Source: Alphaproteobacteria bacterium (GTDB lineage Bacteria; Pseudomonadota; Alphaproteobacteria; UBA8366). Taken from it: a stretch of 15,473 nt of DNA. The translations under genes were made by a program, and so were the position numbers. Location of the stretch: contig JASLSL010000127.1 of the NCBI GenBank assembly GCA_030743445.1, forward strand, positions 1 through 15,473, written 5' to 3'. Of this stretch, positions 9,496-15,473 are shown in pieces. Under the pieces are notes generated by a model. That model searched no databases and was not told the origin of the DNA. It was given only the letters and a program-made list of their open reading frames with translations. The first letter of the stretch is position 1. Every line of letters begins with the position of its first letter.

Positions 9496-10778
9496 CCGGG
9501 GAGTGGTATTTCGCGATCGGGGCGATCGTCCTGCTGCTGATCCTTTCGGCCCTGTTTTCCGGCTCGGAAACCGCGCTGACCGCTTCCTCGCTGCCGCGCA
9601 TCCACGAGTTGGCGCGCCGCGGCAACCGGCGGGCCAAGACCGTGCTGGCGCTGCACGAGCAGCGCGAGCGGCTGATCGGCGCGATCCTGCTGGGCAACAA
9701 TTTGGTCAATATCCTGGCCGCGGCGCTCGCGACCGGCATTCTGGTCAGCTTCTTCGGCGAGGCCGGCATCGCCTATGCGACCATCGCCATGACGCTCCTG
9801 GTGCTGATCTTCTCCGAAGTGTTGCCCAAGACCTATTCGCTGGCCCACGCCGACCGGACGGCGCTCGCCGTGGCACCGATCGTCCGGATAGTCGTCGTCG
9901 TGTTGGCGCCGGTGACCCACGCCATCCACGTCCTTATCAAAGCGTCGCTGAAACCATTCGGCATCGAGCTCAGCCCCGAGCTCGACCGGACCGAGAGCGA
10001 GGAGGAGTTGCGCGGCGCGATCGACCTCCACAAGGGTCCGGAGCCGGAAATCCGCCACGAGCGCCAGATGTTGCGCAGTATTCTCGAACTCGACGACGTC
10101 GAGGTCCGCGAGGTCATGACCCACCGGCGCAACGTCGAGATGATCGACACCGCCTTGCTGGCCGAGACGATCGTAGAGACGGTCTTGCAGAGCCCTTACA
10201 CGCGCCTGCCGCTCTATCGGGAGGACCCGGACAATATCGTCGGCGTGCTGCATGCCAAGGCGCTGCTGCGCGAGGTCCGCAGCAGCGCCACGGTCGGCAA
10301 GATCGACATCGCGGCAATCGCCGCCGAGCCCTGGTTCATTCCCGAGACGACGAACCTGCTCGACCAGTTGTTGGCGTTCCGCGAGCGGCGCGAACACATC
10401 GCCACTGTGGTCGACGAATACGGCGCCTTCATGGGAATCGTGACCCTGGAGGACATCCTCGAGGAAATCGTCGGCAGCATCGAGGACGAGCACGACGTCG
10501 CCGTCGGCGGAGTGCGCGCGCAGGCCGACGGCAGCTACCTCGTGAACGGCGCGGTAACGATCCGCGACCTCAATCGCGACTTCGAATGGGACTTGCCGGA
10601 CGACGAGGCGGCGACGATCGCCGGGCTGATCCTGCACGAGACCCGCACCATACCCGAGCCGCGGCAGGTCTTCGTGTTTCACCGCTTCCGCTTCGAGATC
10701 ATGCGCCGCCAACGCAACCAGATCACGCTGATCCGGTTGACCCCGCCAACGCGTGACGCGGCCGATCGGGCCAACTGA
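9492..10778 (+). CDS. CNNM/CBS/CorC-domain membrane protein (HlyC/CorC family, CorB-like)
   Basis: The 428-aa protein has the architecture of the CorB/YfjD/CNNM family implicated in Mg2+ (or Co2+) transport or resistance. Residues about 5-150 form a CNNM (DUF21) membrane domain with roughly three to four hydrophobic segments, including SGSETALTASS (23-33), GAILLGNNLVNI (63-74) and FSEVLPKTYS (107-116). A CBS pair follows at about 195-330, with REVMTHRRNVEMID (206-219), RLPLYREDPDNIVGVLH (238-254) and VVDEYGAFMGIVTLEDILEEIVGSIEDEHD (306-335). A C-terminal CorC/HlyC domain covers about 340-418. ATGA overlap with aroB places it in the aroK-aroB operon, an arrangement I recall from other alphaproteobacteria. 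Ion specificity cannot be assigned; older 'haemolysin' labels are misleading. Confidence 0.93.
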   Translation: MTGEWYFAIGAIVLLLILSALFSGSETALTASSLPRIHELARRGNRRAKTVLALHEQRERLIGAILLGNNLVNILAAALATGILVSFFGEAGIAYATIAMTLLVLIFSEVLPKTYSLAHADRTALAVAPIVRIVVVVLAPVTHAIHVLIKASLKPFGIELSPELDRTESEEELRGAIDLHKGPEPEIRHERQMLRSILELDDVEVREVMTHRRNVEMIDTALLAETIVETVLQSPYTRLPLYREDPDNIVGVLHAKALLREVRSSATVGKIDIAAIAAEPWFIPETTNLLDQLLAFRERREHIATVVDEYGAFMGIVTLEDILEEIVGSIEDEHDVAVGGVRAQADGSYLVNGAVTIRDLNRDFEWDLPDDEAATIAGLILHETRTIPEPRQVFVFHRFRFEIMRRQRNQITLIRLTPPTRDAADRAN

Positions 10779-10818
10779 ATTCGGATCGTCGAATTCGCCG
10801 CACTCGGGAATTCCGAAG

Positions 10819-11139
10819 TCAGCGAATTTCCGGCGTGGGGATGTCCGGCAAACGCCCGACCGGTACGGATTTCAATGCTGGCTTGCACTCTCCCGACCAT
10901 CCATAGGAGAGCAAAAACACGCGTATCACGCCGGTCAGCCTGTAGTGGCCGATTCGCGCGGCGACCATGGTGCAAACCTCGTGAGTCGTCATCCCCTCGC
11001 GCGCACAGACCTCCTCCAAGGCGTCCCAGAACGCGGGTTCGAGCCGAATACTGGTGCGGCGCTCGCCGATCCAGACAATGCGGCTGACAAGCGCGCTTTT
11101 GTTCGAAGCGGATGCTTTGCTGTCGCGGATTTCAGGCAT
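10819..11139 (-). CDS. Ribbon-helix-helix domain protein
   Basis: The 106-aa product carries a C-terminally extended ribbon-helix-helix module of the RHH_4 type found in alphaproteobacteria: RRTSIRLEPAFWDALEEVCAREGMTTHEVCTMVAARI (28-64), then LTGVIRVFLLSYG (68-80). The RTSIRLE strand is the expected DNA-contacting beta strand. Many homologues have a shorter tail; residues 81-106 are Pro-rich and unassigned. It probably binds DNA as a dimer, perhaps its own promoter. It converges on the CorC-like gene (40-bp gap) and diverges from the oxidoreductase gene. No Shine-Dalgarno precedes the ATG. No toxin partner is visible, so it does not look like a toxin-antitoxin pair. Confidence 0.82.
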   Translation of the reverse strand: MPEIRDSKASASNKSALVSRIVWIGERRTSIRLEPAFWDALEEVCAREGMTTHEVCTMVAARIGHYRLTGVIRVFLLSYGWSGECKPALKSVPVGRLPDIPTPEIR

Positions 11140-11152
11140 GTCGCTACGGAAA

Positions 11153-11182
11153 ATCTTACCGCGACTCTATTGAAAGCGACAA
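11153..11182 (-). promoter_or_regulatory. Candidate sigma70-type promoter of the RHH gene, nearly leaderless
   Basis: On the minus strand TTGTCG (11177-11182) and TAAGAT (11153-11158) lie 18 nt apart, each matching the consensus at 4 of 6 positions. Transcription would begin only about 5-7 nt before the RHH ATG at 11139, implying a leaderless or near-leaderless mRNA, which fits the lack of a Shine-Dalgarno. Pattern match only. Confidence 0.4.
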
Positions 11183-11190
11183 GGATTGCA

Positions 11191-11202
11191 ACAACCGGTT
11201 GT
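11191..11202. promoter_or_regulatory. 12-bp perfect palindrome, possible operator
   Basis: ACAACCGGTTGT is a perfect palindrome 9 bp upstream of the candidate RHH -35 box. Its size and position would suit a dimeric regulator such as the adjacent ribbon-helix-helix protein, but single short palindromes also occur by chance. Confidence 0.35.
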
Positions 11203-11334
11203 GGGTTCGGCAAGCCCAGTGAATCAATGCCGTCGAGGCCTTGCGCATGGCAATAGCCGTCGGCCCATTTAATTTCCCGACCCGTCTTCGCCCGGCGGAA
11301 TGCACGGACTGGGCGTTGCGCTTGAAAACGCGAA

Positions 11335-11364
11335 TTGACGCACTGAAAATCGGCCCCCTACGAT
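11335..11364 (+). promoter_or_regulatory. Candidate sigma70-type promoter of the Gfo/Idh/MocA gene
   Basis: TTGACG (11335-11340, 5 of 6 to consensus) and TACGAT (11359-11364, 4 of 6) are separated by 18 nt. The predicted transcript would have a leader of roughly 95 nt before the ATG at 11468. Confidence 0.42.
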
Positions 11365-11467
11365 ACGCCGCCCGATCGCCGTCGGGGTTCTTCCCTGAAG
11401 GAATCGAGGTCATATCGAAGGTTCACGGCCATTGGTCCGAACGGGCCTAATTGGGGGGATCGACAGA

Positions 11468-12655
11468 ATGGAAGACAAGCCTACCGTACGGGGCGGCATA
11501 GTCGGCTCTGGTTTCGCCGCCAGCCTGCATTACGAGGGCATTCGCCGAGTCTACGGCACGAATGTCGAACTGGTCGGACTATTCTCGCCGACATCGGCCA
11601 ACGCGCGACGCTTCGCCGAGCCGCGCGGCATTCGGACCTTCGACAGCCTCGAAGCGCTTCTCGACGAGGTCGAAGTCGTCCACGTTTGCGCCAGCCCGGC
11701 CGCCCACGAGGCGGTCGCGATCGCCGCGCTCTCGCGCGGCGTCAACGCGATCGTGGAGAAGCCGCTGACCGGTTATTTCGGCGACGGATCACCTGATTTC
11801 CATATCTCGCGTGTCGACATGGAGGCGGCGCAGGGTGGGGCACAAGCCAGCATCGAGCGCATGCTGGAAGCGGAAGCCGCGAGCGAAGCCAAGATTCTCT
11901 ATGCCGAGAACTGGGTCTACGCGCCGGCCGTGCAGAAGGAGCGCGAGATCGTCGAGAAGACCGGCGCGCAGATTTTGTGGATGCACGGCGAAGAGTCCCA
12001 TTCCGGCTCTCATTCGCCGGCCTACGGCTTCTGGCGCCTGAACGGCGGCGGCGCCCTGATCGGCAAGGCCGTGCATCCTCTCTCCGCCGCCCTCTACCTG
12101 AAGCGGGTCGAGGGGCGGGCCCGCAGCGGCCGGCCGATCCGCCCGGCCGCCGTTAGCGCCCGGACCCACGATCTGACCCGGATCGACGACTATGTCGACC
12201 AGGGCCACCTGCGCACCGACTACCACGACGTCGAGGACTTCTCGGCGACCCACGTCGTGTTCGAGGACGGCACGGCGGCCGACATCTTTGCCTCGGAGAT
12301 CGTGATGGGCGGCATCCACAATTGGCTGGAGGTGGTGGCCAACAATCACCGCGCCGTCTGCAACATCAACCCGAATACCGCGATGCAAACCTATAACCCC
12401 GAAGACGCGCAGTTCCAGGACATCTACGTGGTCGAGAAAATCGGCACCAAGCAGGGCTGGTCGCCGACCGCCCCCGACGAGGACCACACCACCGGATTTC
12501 CGCAGGAGATCGAGGCGTTCTACCGCGCCATCGCCACCGGCAACCCTCCAGAAAGCGATAGCCGCTTGGCCGCGGACTGCATTTCCACCGTCTACAGCGC
12601 CTATTTGTCGGCCGCGCGCGACGGGACCGAAGTACCGATCAAGACATATGACTGA
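11468..12655 (+). CDS. Gfo/Idh/MocA family NAD(P)-dependent oxidoreductase
   Basis: The 395-aa product has an N-terminal Rossmann fold (GGIVGSGFAASLHYEGI, residues 9-25), the VHVCASPAAHEAVAIAAL stretch (71-88) and the family EKP motif (97-99), whose Lys is catalytic in characterised members. The C-terminal alpha/beta domain contains GGGALIGKAVHPL (193-205) in place of the more usual GGG-x-x-x-D-x-x-x-H. Compared with ordinary members, about 25-30 extra residues (about 101-133) follow EKP before the next helix. ATG 11468 was chosen over a TTG 36 bp upstream because a GGGGGG purine run lies 9 nt before it and the family start is short. It appears monocistronic; flanking genes give no clue to the sugar or cyclitol substrate. 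Confidence 0.9.
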   Translation: MEDKPTVRGGIVGSGFAASLHYEGIRRVYGTNVELVGLFSPTSANARRFAEPRGIRTFDSLEALLDEVEVVHVCASPAAHEAVAIAALSRGVNAIVEKPLTGYFGDGSPDFHISRVDMEAAQGGAQASIERMLEAEAASEAKILYAENWVYAPAVQKEREIVEKTGAQILWMHGEESHSGSHSPAYGFWRLNGGGALIGKAVHPLSAALYLKRVEGRARSGRPIRPAAVSARTHDLTRIDDYVDQGHLRTDYHDVEDFSATHVVFEDGTAADIFASEIVMGGIHNWLEVVANNHRAVCNINPNTAMQTYNPEDAQFQDIYVVEKIGTKQGWSPTAPDEDHTTGFPQEIEAFYRAIATGNPPESDSRLAADCISTVYSAYLSAARDGTEVPIKTYD

Positions 12656-12712
12656 GCTCGCCGATCTGCAGGCCGATCAGGGCGACGTTTTCCAAACCGA
12701 CCCACTACCGCC

Positions 12713-12741
12713 TTGCCAGCCGAACGCACCGGCTGCATATT
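12713..12741 (+). promoter_or_regulatory. Candidate sigma70-type promoter of the J-domain/cobS/cobT cluster
   Basis: TTGCCA (12713-12718, 5 of 6) and CATATT (12736-12741, 4 of 6) have the ideal 17-nt spacing. The start site would fall at about 12748, on the first ATG of the J-domain gene, so either the mRNA is leaderless or translation begins at the in-frame ATG at 12778. A 6-bp hairpin (CAGCCG 12717-12722 with CGGCTG 12730-12735) lies within the spacer. Confidence 0.4.
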
Positions 12742-12747
12742 TATGGT

Positions 12748-13362
12748 ATGCAGCGGAAAGTCCGCATAGACGAGGTCATGGTGCGGCCCGACAGCGACGT
12801 CCGGTATTGCGATCACCCGGGCTGCGCGGAACTCGGCGAGCATCGCGCGCCCAAGGATCGCGATCGGCTGGACGAGTATTTCTGGTTTTGCCTCGACCAC
12901 GTGCGGCTCTACAACAAGACCTGGAATTATTGCCGCGGCATGAACCAACGCGAGATCGAGGTCGAAATCCGCAAGGATTCGGTCTGGCGGCGGCCGAGTT
13001 GGCCGTTTGCCGGCAGGAGCGAAACGCCGAGCTGGCGGCATTTCTCGGATGCGGTGATGGGCGACGATTTCGGGCCGTTCCGCGGCGCCGGCGAGCGCGG
13101 CGGTCCCAGGGCGAACTGGGGGGCGAACGGGGGGGCGAACGGGGGCCACGCGCGCCGACCCGGCTACGACACGCCCGAACGCCGGGCGCTCGAGGTCATG
13201 GATCTGGAAATGCCGTTGAACTTGACCCGCCTCAAGTCGCGCTATAAGGAACTGGTCAAACGGCACCACCCAGACATGAATGGCGGCGACAAGACCGCCG
13301 AAGAACGCTTGAAAGACATAAACGACGCCTACGCTACCCTGAAGAAGATCGCGGCCGCATGA
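12748..13362 (+). CDS. Zinc-finger-like / J-domain co-chaperone-type protein
   Basis: The 204-aa protein has a J-domain at its C-terminus instead of the N-terminus: LNLTRLKSRYKELVKRHHPDMNGGDKTAEERLKDINDAYATLKK (158-200), with the DnaK-stimulating HPD at 174-176. The N-terminal half contains C21-x4-C26 and C48-x2-H51 flanked by FWFCLDHVRLYNKTWNYCRGM, which looks like a zinc-binding or structural knuckle shared by alphaproteobacterial relatives. A Gly-rich linker with a GANG repeat (124-133) joins them. It probably recruits DnaK to a client; its place directly before cobS and cobT suggests, but does not prove, a link to cobaltochelatase assembly. An alternative start at 12778 is possible and would give a more typical short N-terminus. 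Confidence 0.88.
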   Translation: MQRKVRIDEVMVRPDSDVRYCDHPGCAELGEHRAPKDRDRLDEYFWFCLDHVRLYNKTWNYCRGMNQREIEVEIRKDSVWRRPSWPFAGRSETPSWRHFSDAVMGDDFGPFRGAGERGGPRANWGANGGANGGHARRPGYDTPERRALEVMDLEMPLNLTRLKSRYKELVKRHHPDMNGGDKTAEERLKDINDAYATLKKIAAA

Positions 13363-13400
13363 CGGCGGGCGATCGTTTGGATTCTTAACGGATCGAGTTC

Positions 13401-14405
13401 ATGACTAGCGCAACACAAGAGGAACGCGCGCGGGCCCATCCGCTCGACGCGCCGGATATCGAAGTCTCCGTCAATCAGACCTTCGGTCTCGAATCGGAAA
13501 TGAAGGTTCCCGCCTTCTCGACCGACTCCGAGTACGTGCCCGACATAGACGAAGCCTACGTCTTCGACCACGACACCACGATCGCGATCCTGGCGGGCTT
13601 CGCCTACAACCGGCGTGTCCTGATCCACGGCTACCACGGCACCGGCAAGTCGACCCATATCGAGCAGGTCGCCGCGCGGCTCAATTGGCCCTGCGTCCGG
13701 GTCAACCTGGACAGCCACATCAGCCGCATCGACCTCATCGGCAAGGACGCCATCGTGTTGCGCGAGGGCAAGCAGATCACCGAGTTCCGCGAGGGCATCC
13801 TGCCCTGGGCGCTGCAGAGCCCGTGTGCCCTCTGCTTCGACGAGTACGACGCCGGCCGGCCGGACGTGATGTTCGTGATCCAGCGAATCCTCGAGGCCGA
13901 GGGCAAGATGACGCTTTTGGACCAGAGCCGGGTGATCAGGGCGCATCCATTCTTCCGGCTGTTCGCAACCGCCAACACCATTGGCCTCGGCGACACGACC
14001 GGCCTCTATCACGGCACCCAGCAGATCAACCAGGGCCAGATGGACCGTTGGAACATCGTCACCTCGCTGAACTACCTGCCGCACGACGAGGAATTGAAGA
14101 TCGTGCTCTCGAAGACGCCGAGTTGGGACAACGACGAGGGCCGCGAGGCGATCGCCGCCATGGTGGCCTGCGCCGACCTGACCCGATCCGGCTTCATCAA
14201 CGGCGACATCTCGACGGTGATGTCGCCCAGGACCGTGATCATGTGGGCCGAGAACGCCGAGATCTTCGACGACATCGCATTCGGCTTCCGGGTCACGTTC
14301 CTCAACAAGTGCGACGAGACGGAGCGGCCGATCGTCGCCGAGTATTACCAGCGCTGCTTCGGGACCGAGCTGCCGGAAACCGGGGTGCAGGCCCAGATCT
14401 CCTGA
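13401..14405 (+). CDS. cobS: Cobaltochelatase AAA+ subunit CobS
   Basis: CobS is the AAA+ ATPase subunit of the ATP-dependent cobaltochelatase CobNST, which inserts Co2+ into hydrogenobyrinic acid a,c-diamide in the aerobic B12 pathway. It resembles BchI of Mg-chelatase. The 334-aa length is normal. Walker A is GYHGTGKST (77-85) and Walker B is LCFDEYD (144-150). Also present are VNLDSHISRIDLIGKDAIVL (101-120), the sensor-1-like FATANTIGLGDTTGLYHGTQQIN region and the C-terminal helical lid ending near STVMSPRTVIMWAENAEIF. It begins 38 nt after the J-domain gene and is followed 40 nt later by cobT. Confidence 0.97.
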   Translation: MTSATQEERARAHPLDAPDIEVSVNQTFGLESEMKVPAFSTDSEYVPDIDEAYVFDHDTTIAILAGFAYNRRVLIHGYHGTGKSTHIEQVAARLNWPCVRVNLDSHISRIDLIGKDAIVLREGKQITEFREGILPWALQSPCALCFDEYDAGRPDVMFVIQRILEAEGKMTLLDQSRVIRAHPFFRLFATANTIGLGDTTGLYHGTQQINQGQMDRWNIVTSLNYLPHDEELKIVLSKTPSWDNDEGREAIAAMVACADLTRSGFINGDISTVMSPRTVIMWAENAEIFDDIAFGFRVTFLNKCDETERPIVAEYYQRCFGTELPETGVQAQIS

Positions 14406-14436
14406 GCCCGAATCACCTGAGCCCGAATCACCTGAG
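14401..14436 (+). repeat. 15-bp tandem repeat at the cobS stop
   Basis: CCTGAGCCCGAATCA occurs twice in direct tandem (14401-14415 and 14416-14430), followed by a third partial CCTGAG. Because the unit is 15 bp and contains TGA in the cobS frame, the stop codon is repeated three times in frame. The last partial copy supplies part of GAGGA (14434-14438), the Shine-Dalgarno for cobT with a 7-nt spacer. It looks like a local slippage duplication. Confidence 0.9.
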
Positions 14437-14445
14437 GACGAGACT

Positions 14446-15473
14446 GTGAGCGACGACCAGTCGCCCGTCGAACACTTCAAGCAAGCGACCTCGGCCACGC
14501 TGAGGGCGATCGCCGAGCGCGACGACATCGAGGTCACCTTCTCGAACGAACCTTTGGGCGTCACCGGCACGCGGGCGCGGGTGCCGTTCCCGAGCCGCGA
14601 CCTGCCGGCAGAGGACGTCGCAATGGTGCGCGGCGAGTCGGATGCGGTGGCGCTGAAGCTGCGCTACCACGACCCGGAAATCCACGCCCGCAAGATGCCC
14701 GGCGGCGATGTCGCCCCGGTGCTGTTCGAGGCGCTGGAGCAGGCCCGGGTCGAGGCGATCGGCGCCCGGCGCATGGTCGGGGTCGGCGAGAACCTCGCCT
14801 CCGCCCTCGAGCAACAATACCGAAGGCAGGGCCTGCACCGGGTCACCGAACGCACCGAGGCGACCCTGCCCGAAGTCGTGCGCCTGATGGCGCGCGAACG
14901 GCTGACCGGCAAGCCGCCGCCGCCGGCCGCCCGGCAGATTTACGAACAATGGGCGTCGTGGCTCAAAGGCAAGGTCGGCCGCGACCTCGCCCGGCTCGAG
15001 GAATGCGTCGACGATCAGTCGGCGTACGGCGAGGCGGTACGGCAGTTGATCAGCGACCTCGATATCGACCTCGGCGCCGACTCGTCGGCCGACCAGCAGG
15101 ACGGCAGCGAGGACACCGACGACGAGGCCGAGGCCGAGGGCACCGAGGAAGGCGGCGACGCGACCGGCGAGACCGGCGACGCGATGACCGAGATGCTGGC
15201 CGGCGAGGGCGGCGACGACGACCTCGGCGAGATGTCGCCGGAGGACGAGCTCGGCGATATGATGCCGATGTCGGGCAGCGAGGAGCCCGGCGACCCGGGC
15301 ACGCCGTGGCACTCGCCGCATGACCTCTCGAACGTGCCGCGCAAGCCGTTCTATTCGGCCTACACAGACCTCTACGACGAGGTCGTTCCGGCCGAGACGC
15401 TGTGCGATCCGGAGGAGCTGGCGCGGCTCCGCCAACTCCTCGACCAGCAATTAGTCCACCTGCAGGGACTGAC
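14446..15473 (+). CDS. cobT: Cobaltochelatase subunit CobT (3'-partial)
   Basis: CobT is the partner of CobS in the cobaltochelatase chaperone complex and resembles BchD of Mg-chelatase. The frame starts at GTG 14446, 7 nt after a GAGGA ribosome binding site, and is open to the end of the window, giving 342 complete codons. Visible regions are the conserved N-terminus (SPVEHFKQATSATLRAIAE, then VRGESDAVALKLRYHD), the FEALEQARVEAIGARRM helix (94-110), a highly acidic Asp/Glu/Gly-rich linker at about 205-285 typical of CobT/ChlD-type subunits, and the start of the conserved YTDLYDEVVPAETLCDPEELARLRQLLDQQL segment (306-336). The C-terminal von Willebrand A/MIDAS domain lies beyond the window. 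Confidence 0.95.
   Translation, partial: MSDDQSPVEHFKQATSATLRAIAERDDIEVTFSNEPLGVTGTRARVPFPSRDLPAEDVAMVRGESDAVALKLRYHDPEIHARKMPGGDVAPVLFEALEQARVEAIGARRMVGVGENLASALEQQYRRQGLHRVTERTEATLPEVVRLMARERLTGKPPPPAARQIYEQWASWLKGKVGRDLARLEECVDDQSAYGEAVRQLISDLDIDLGADSSADQQDGSEDTDDEAEAEGTEEGGDATGETGDAMTEMLAGEGGDDDLGEMSPEDELGDMMPMSGSEEPGDPGTPWHSPHDLSNVPRKPFYSAYTDLYDEVVPAETLCDPEELARLRQLLDQQLVHLQGL

Larger units (their letters stand above)
11140..11467. other. Divergent intergenic region, no supported gene
   Basis: This 328-bp stretch between the RHH gene and the Gfo/Idh/MocA gene is visibly less GC-rich than its neighbours. It holds a candidate promoter in each direction and a 12-bp palindrome (separate entries). 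Two short frames exist (plus strand 11247-11450, 67 codons; minus strand 11156-11413, 85 codons), but neither has a ribosome binding site or a recognisable domain. I do not call them as genes. Confidence 0.6.

Noticed and set aside
8934..10712. 592-codon open frame on the minus strand opposite aroB and the CorC-like gene
   Set aside because: It lies antisense to two unmistakable genes; long antisense frames are expected where third codon positions are nearly all G or C. No domain or start signal.
10819..11139. RHH protein as the antitoxin of a toxin-antitoxin pair
   Set aside because: No small toxin-like gene is adjacent on the same strand, and the domain is of the alphaproteobacterial stand-alone RHH_4 type.
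11156..11413. 85-codon minus-strand frame upstream of the RHH gene
   Set aside because: Ser/Arg-rich, no ribosome binding site, and overlaps the RHH promoter candidate.
11247..11450. 67-codon plus-strand frame before the Gfo/Idh/MocA gene
   Set aside because: No ribosome binding site, overlaps the candidate promoter, and no recognisable family; kept only as a remark in the intergenic entry.
12717..12735. 6-bp hairpin after the Gfo/Idh/MocA gene as an intrinsic terminator
   Set aside because: The stem is short and followed by CATATTTATGG, not a T-tract; it also falls inside the candidate promoter spacer.
14428..15450. 340-codon minus-strand frame opposite cobT
   Set aside because: The plus-strand frame is clearly CobT with a GTG start and a good ribosome binding site; the antisense frame has no family features.

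Overview
The window is GC-rich, compact chromosomal DNA. Gene content, codon use and gene order point to an alphaproteobacterium, probably of the Rhodospirillales type. The aerobic CobS/CobT cobaltochelatase pair, the aroK-aroB-CorC-like cluster, the xerD-accA pair and the alphaproteobacterial zinc-finger/J-domain protein upstream of cobS all support this. Nearly every gene is a chromosomal core gene. I see no rRNA, tRNA, CRISPR array, phage or transposase gene.

Layout. (1) 1-2486, plus strand: the 3' nine-tenths of secA, ending in its zinc-binding tail. (2) 2487-2586: a short convergent gap holding a perfect 20-bp inverted repeat that looks like a REP/RAYT-type palindrome. (3) 2587-7662, minus strand, read right to left: a 46-codon membrane-anchored protein too short for routine gene calling, a 637-aa secreted helical-repeat protein of unknown function, xerD, accA, and a malate/lactate-dehydrogenase-like oxidoreductase. 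The genes are tightly packed, so this may be one transcript with a possible extra promoter before accA. (4) 7663-7828: a divergent promoter region. (5) 7829-10778, plus strand: aroK, aroB and a CNNM/CBS/CorC-type membrane protein, each joined to the next by an ATGA overlap. (6) 10819-11139, minus: a small ribbon-helix-helix protein. (7) 11140-11467: a 328-bp divergent intergenic region with candidate promoters on both strands and a 12-bp palindrome. (8) 11468-12655, plus: a Gfo/Idh/MocA-family oxidoreductase. (9) 12748-15473, plus: a zinc-finger/J-domain protein, cobS, and cobT, which runs off the end of the window.

How the genes work together. AroK and AroB are consecutive shikimate-pathway functions. 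CobS and CobT are the AAA+ chaperone pair that, with CobN, inserts cobalt into hydrogenobyrinate a,c-diamide in aerobic B12 synthesis. AccA is the carboxyltransferase alpha subunit of acetyl-CoA carboxylase. XerD resolves chromosome dimers. SecA drives Sec export.

No obviously new large system is present. The most interesting points are: the unannotated small membrane protein translationally overlapped with an uncharacterised secreted solenoid; the xerD reading frame, which is separated from that solenoid gene by a single in-frame TGA and has an ATC where the start codon is expected; the REP-like palindrome; and the recurring small hairpins and tandem repeats at gene starts and stops.
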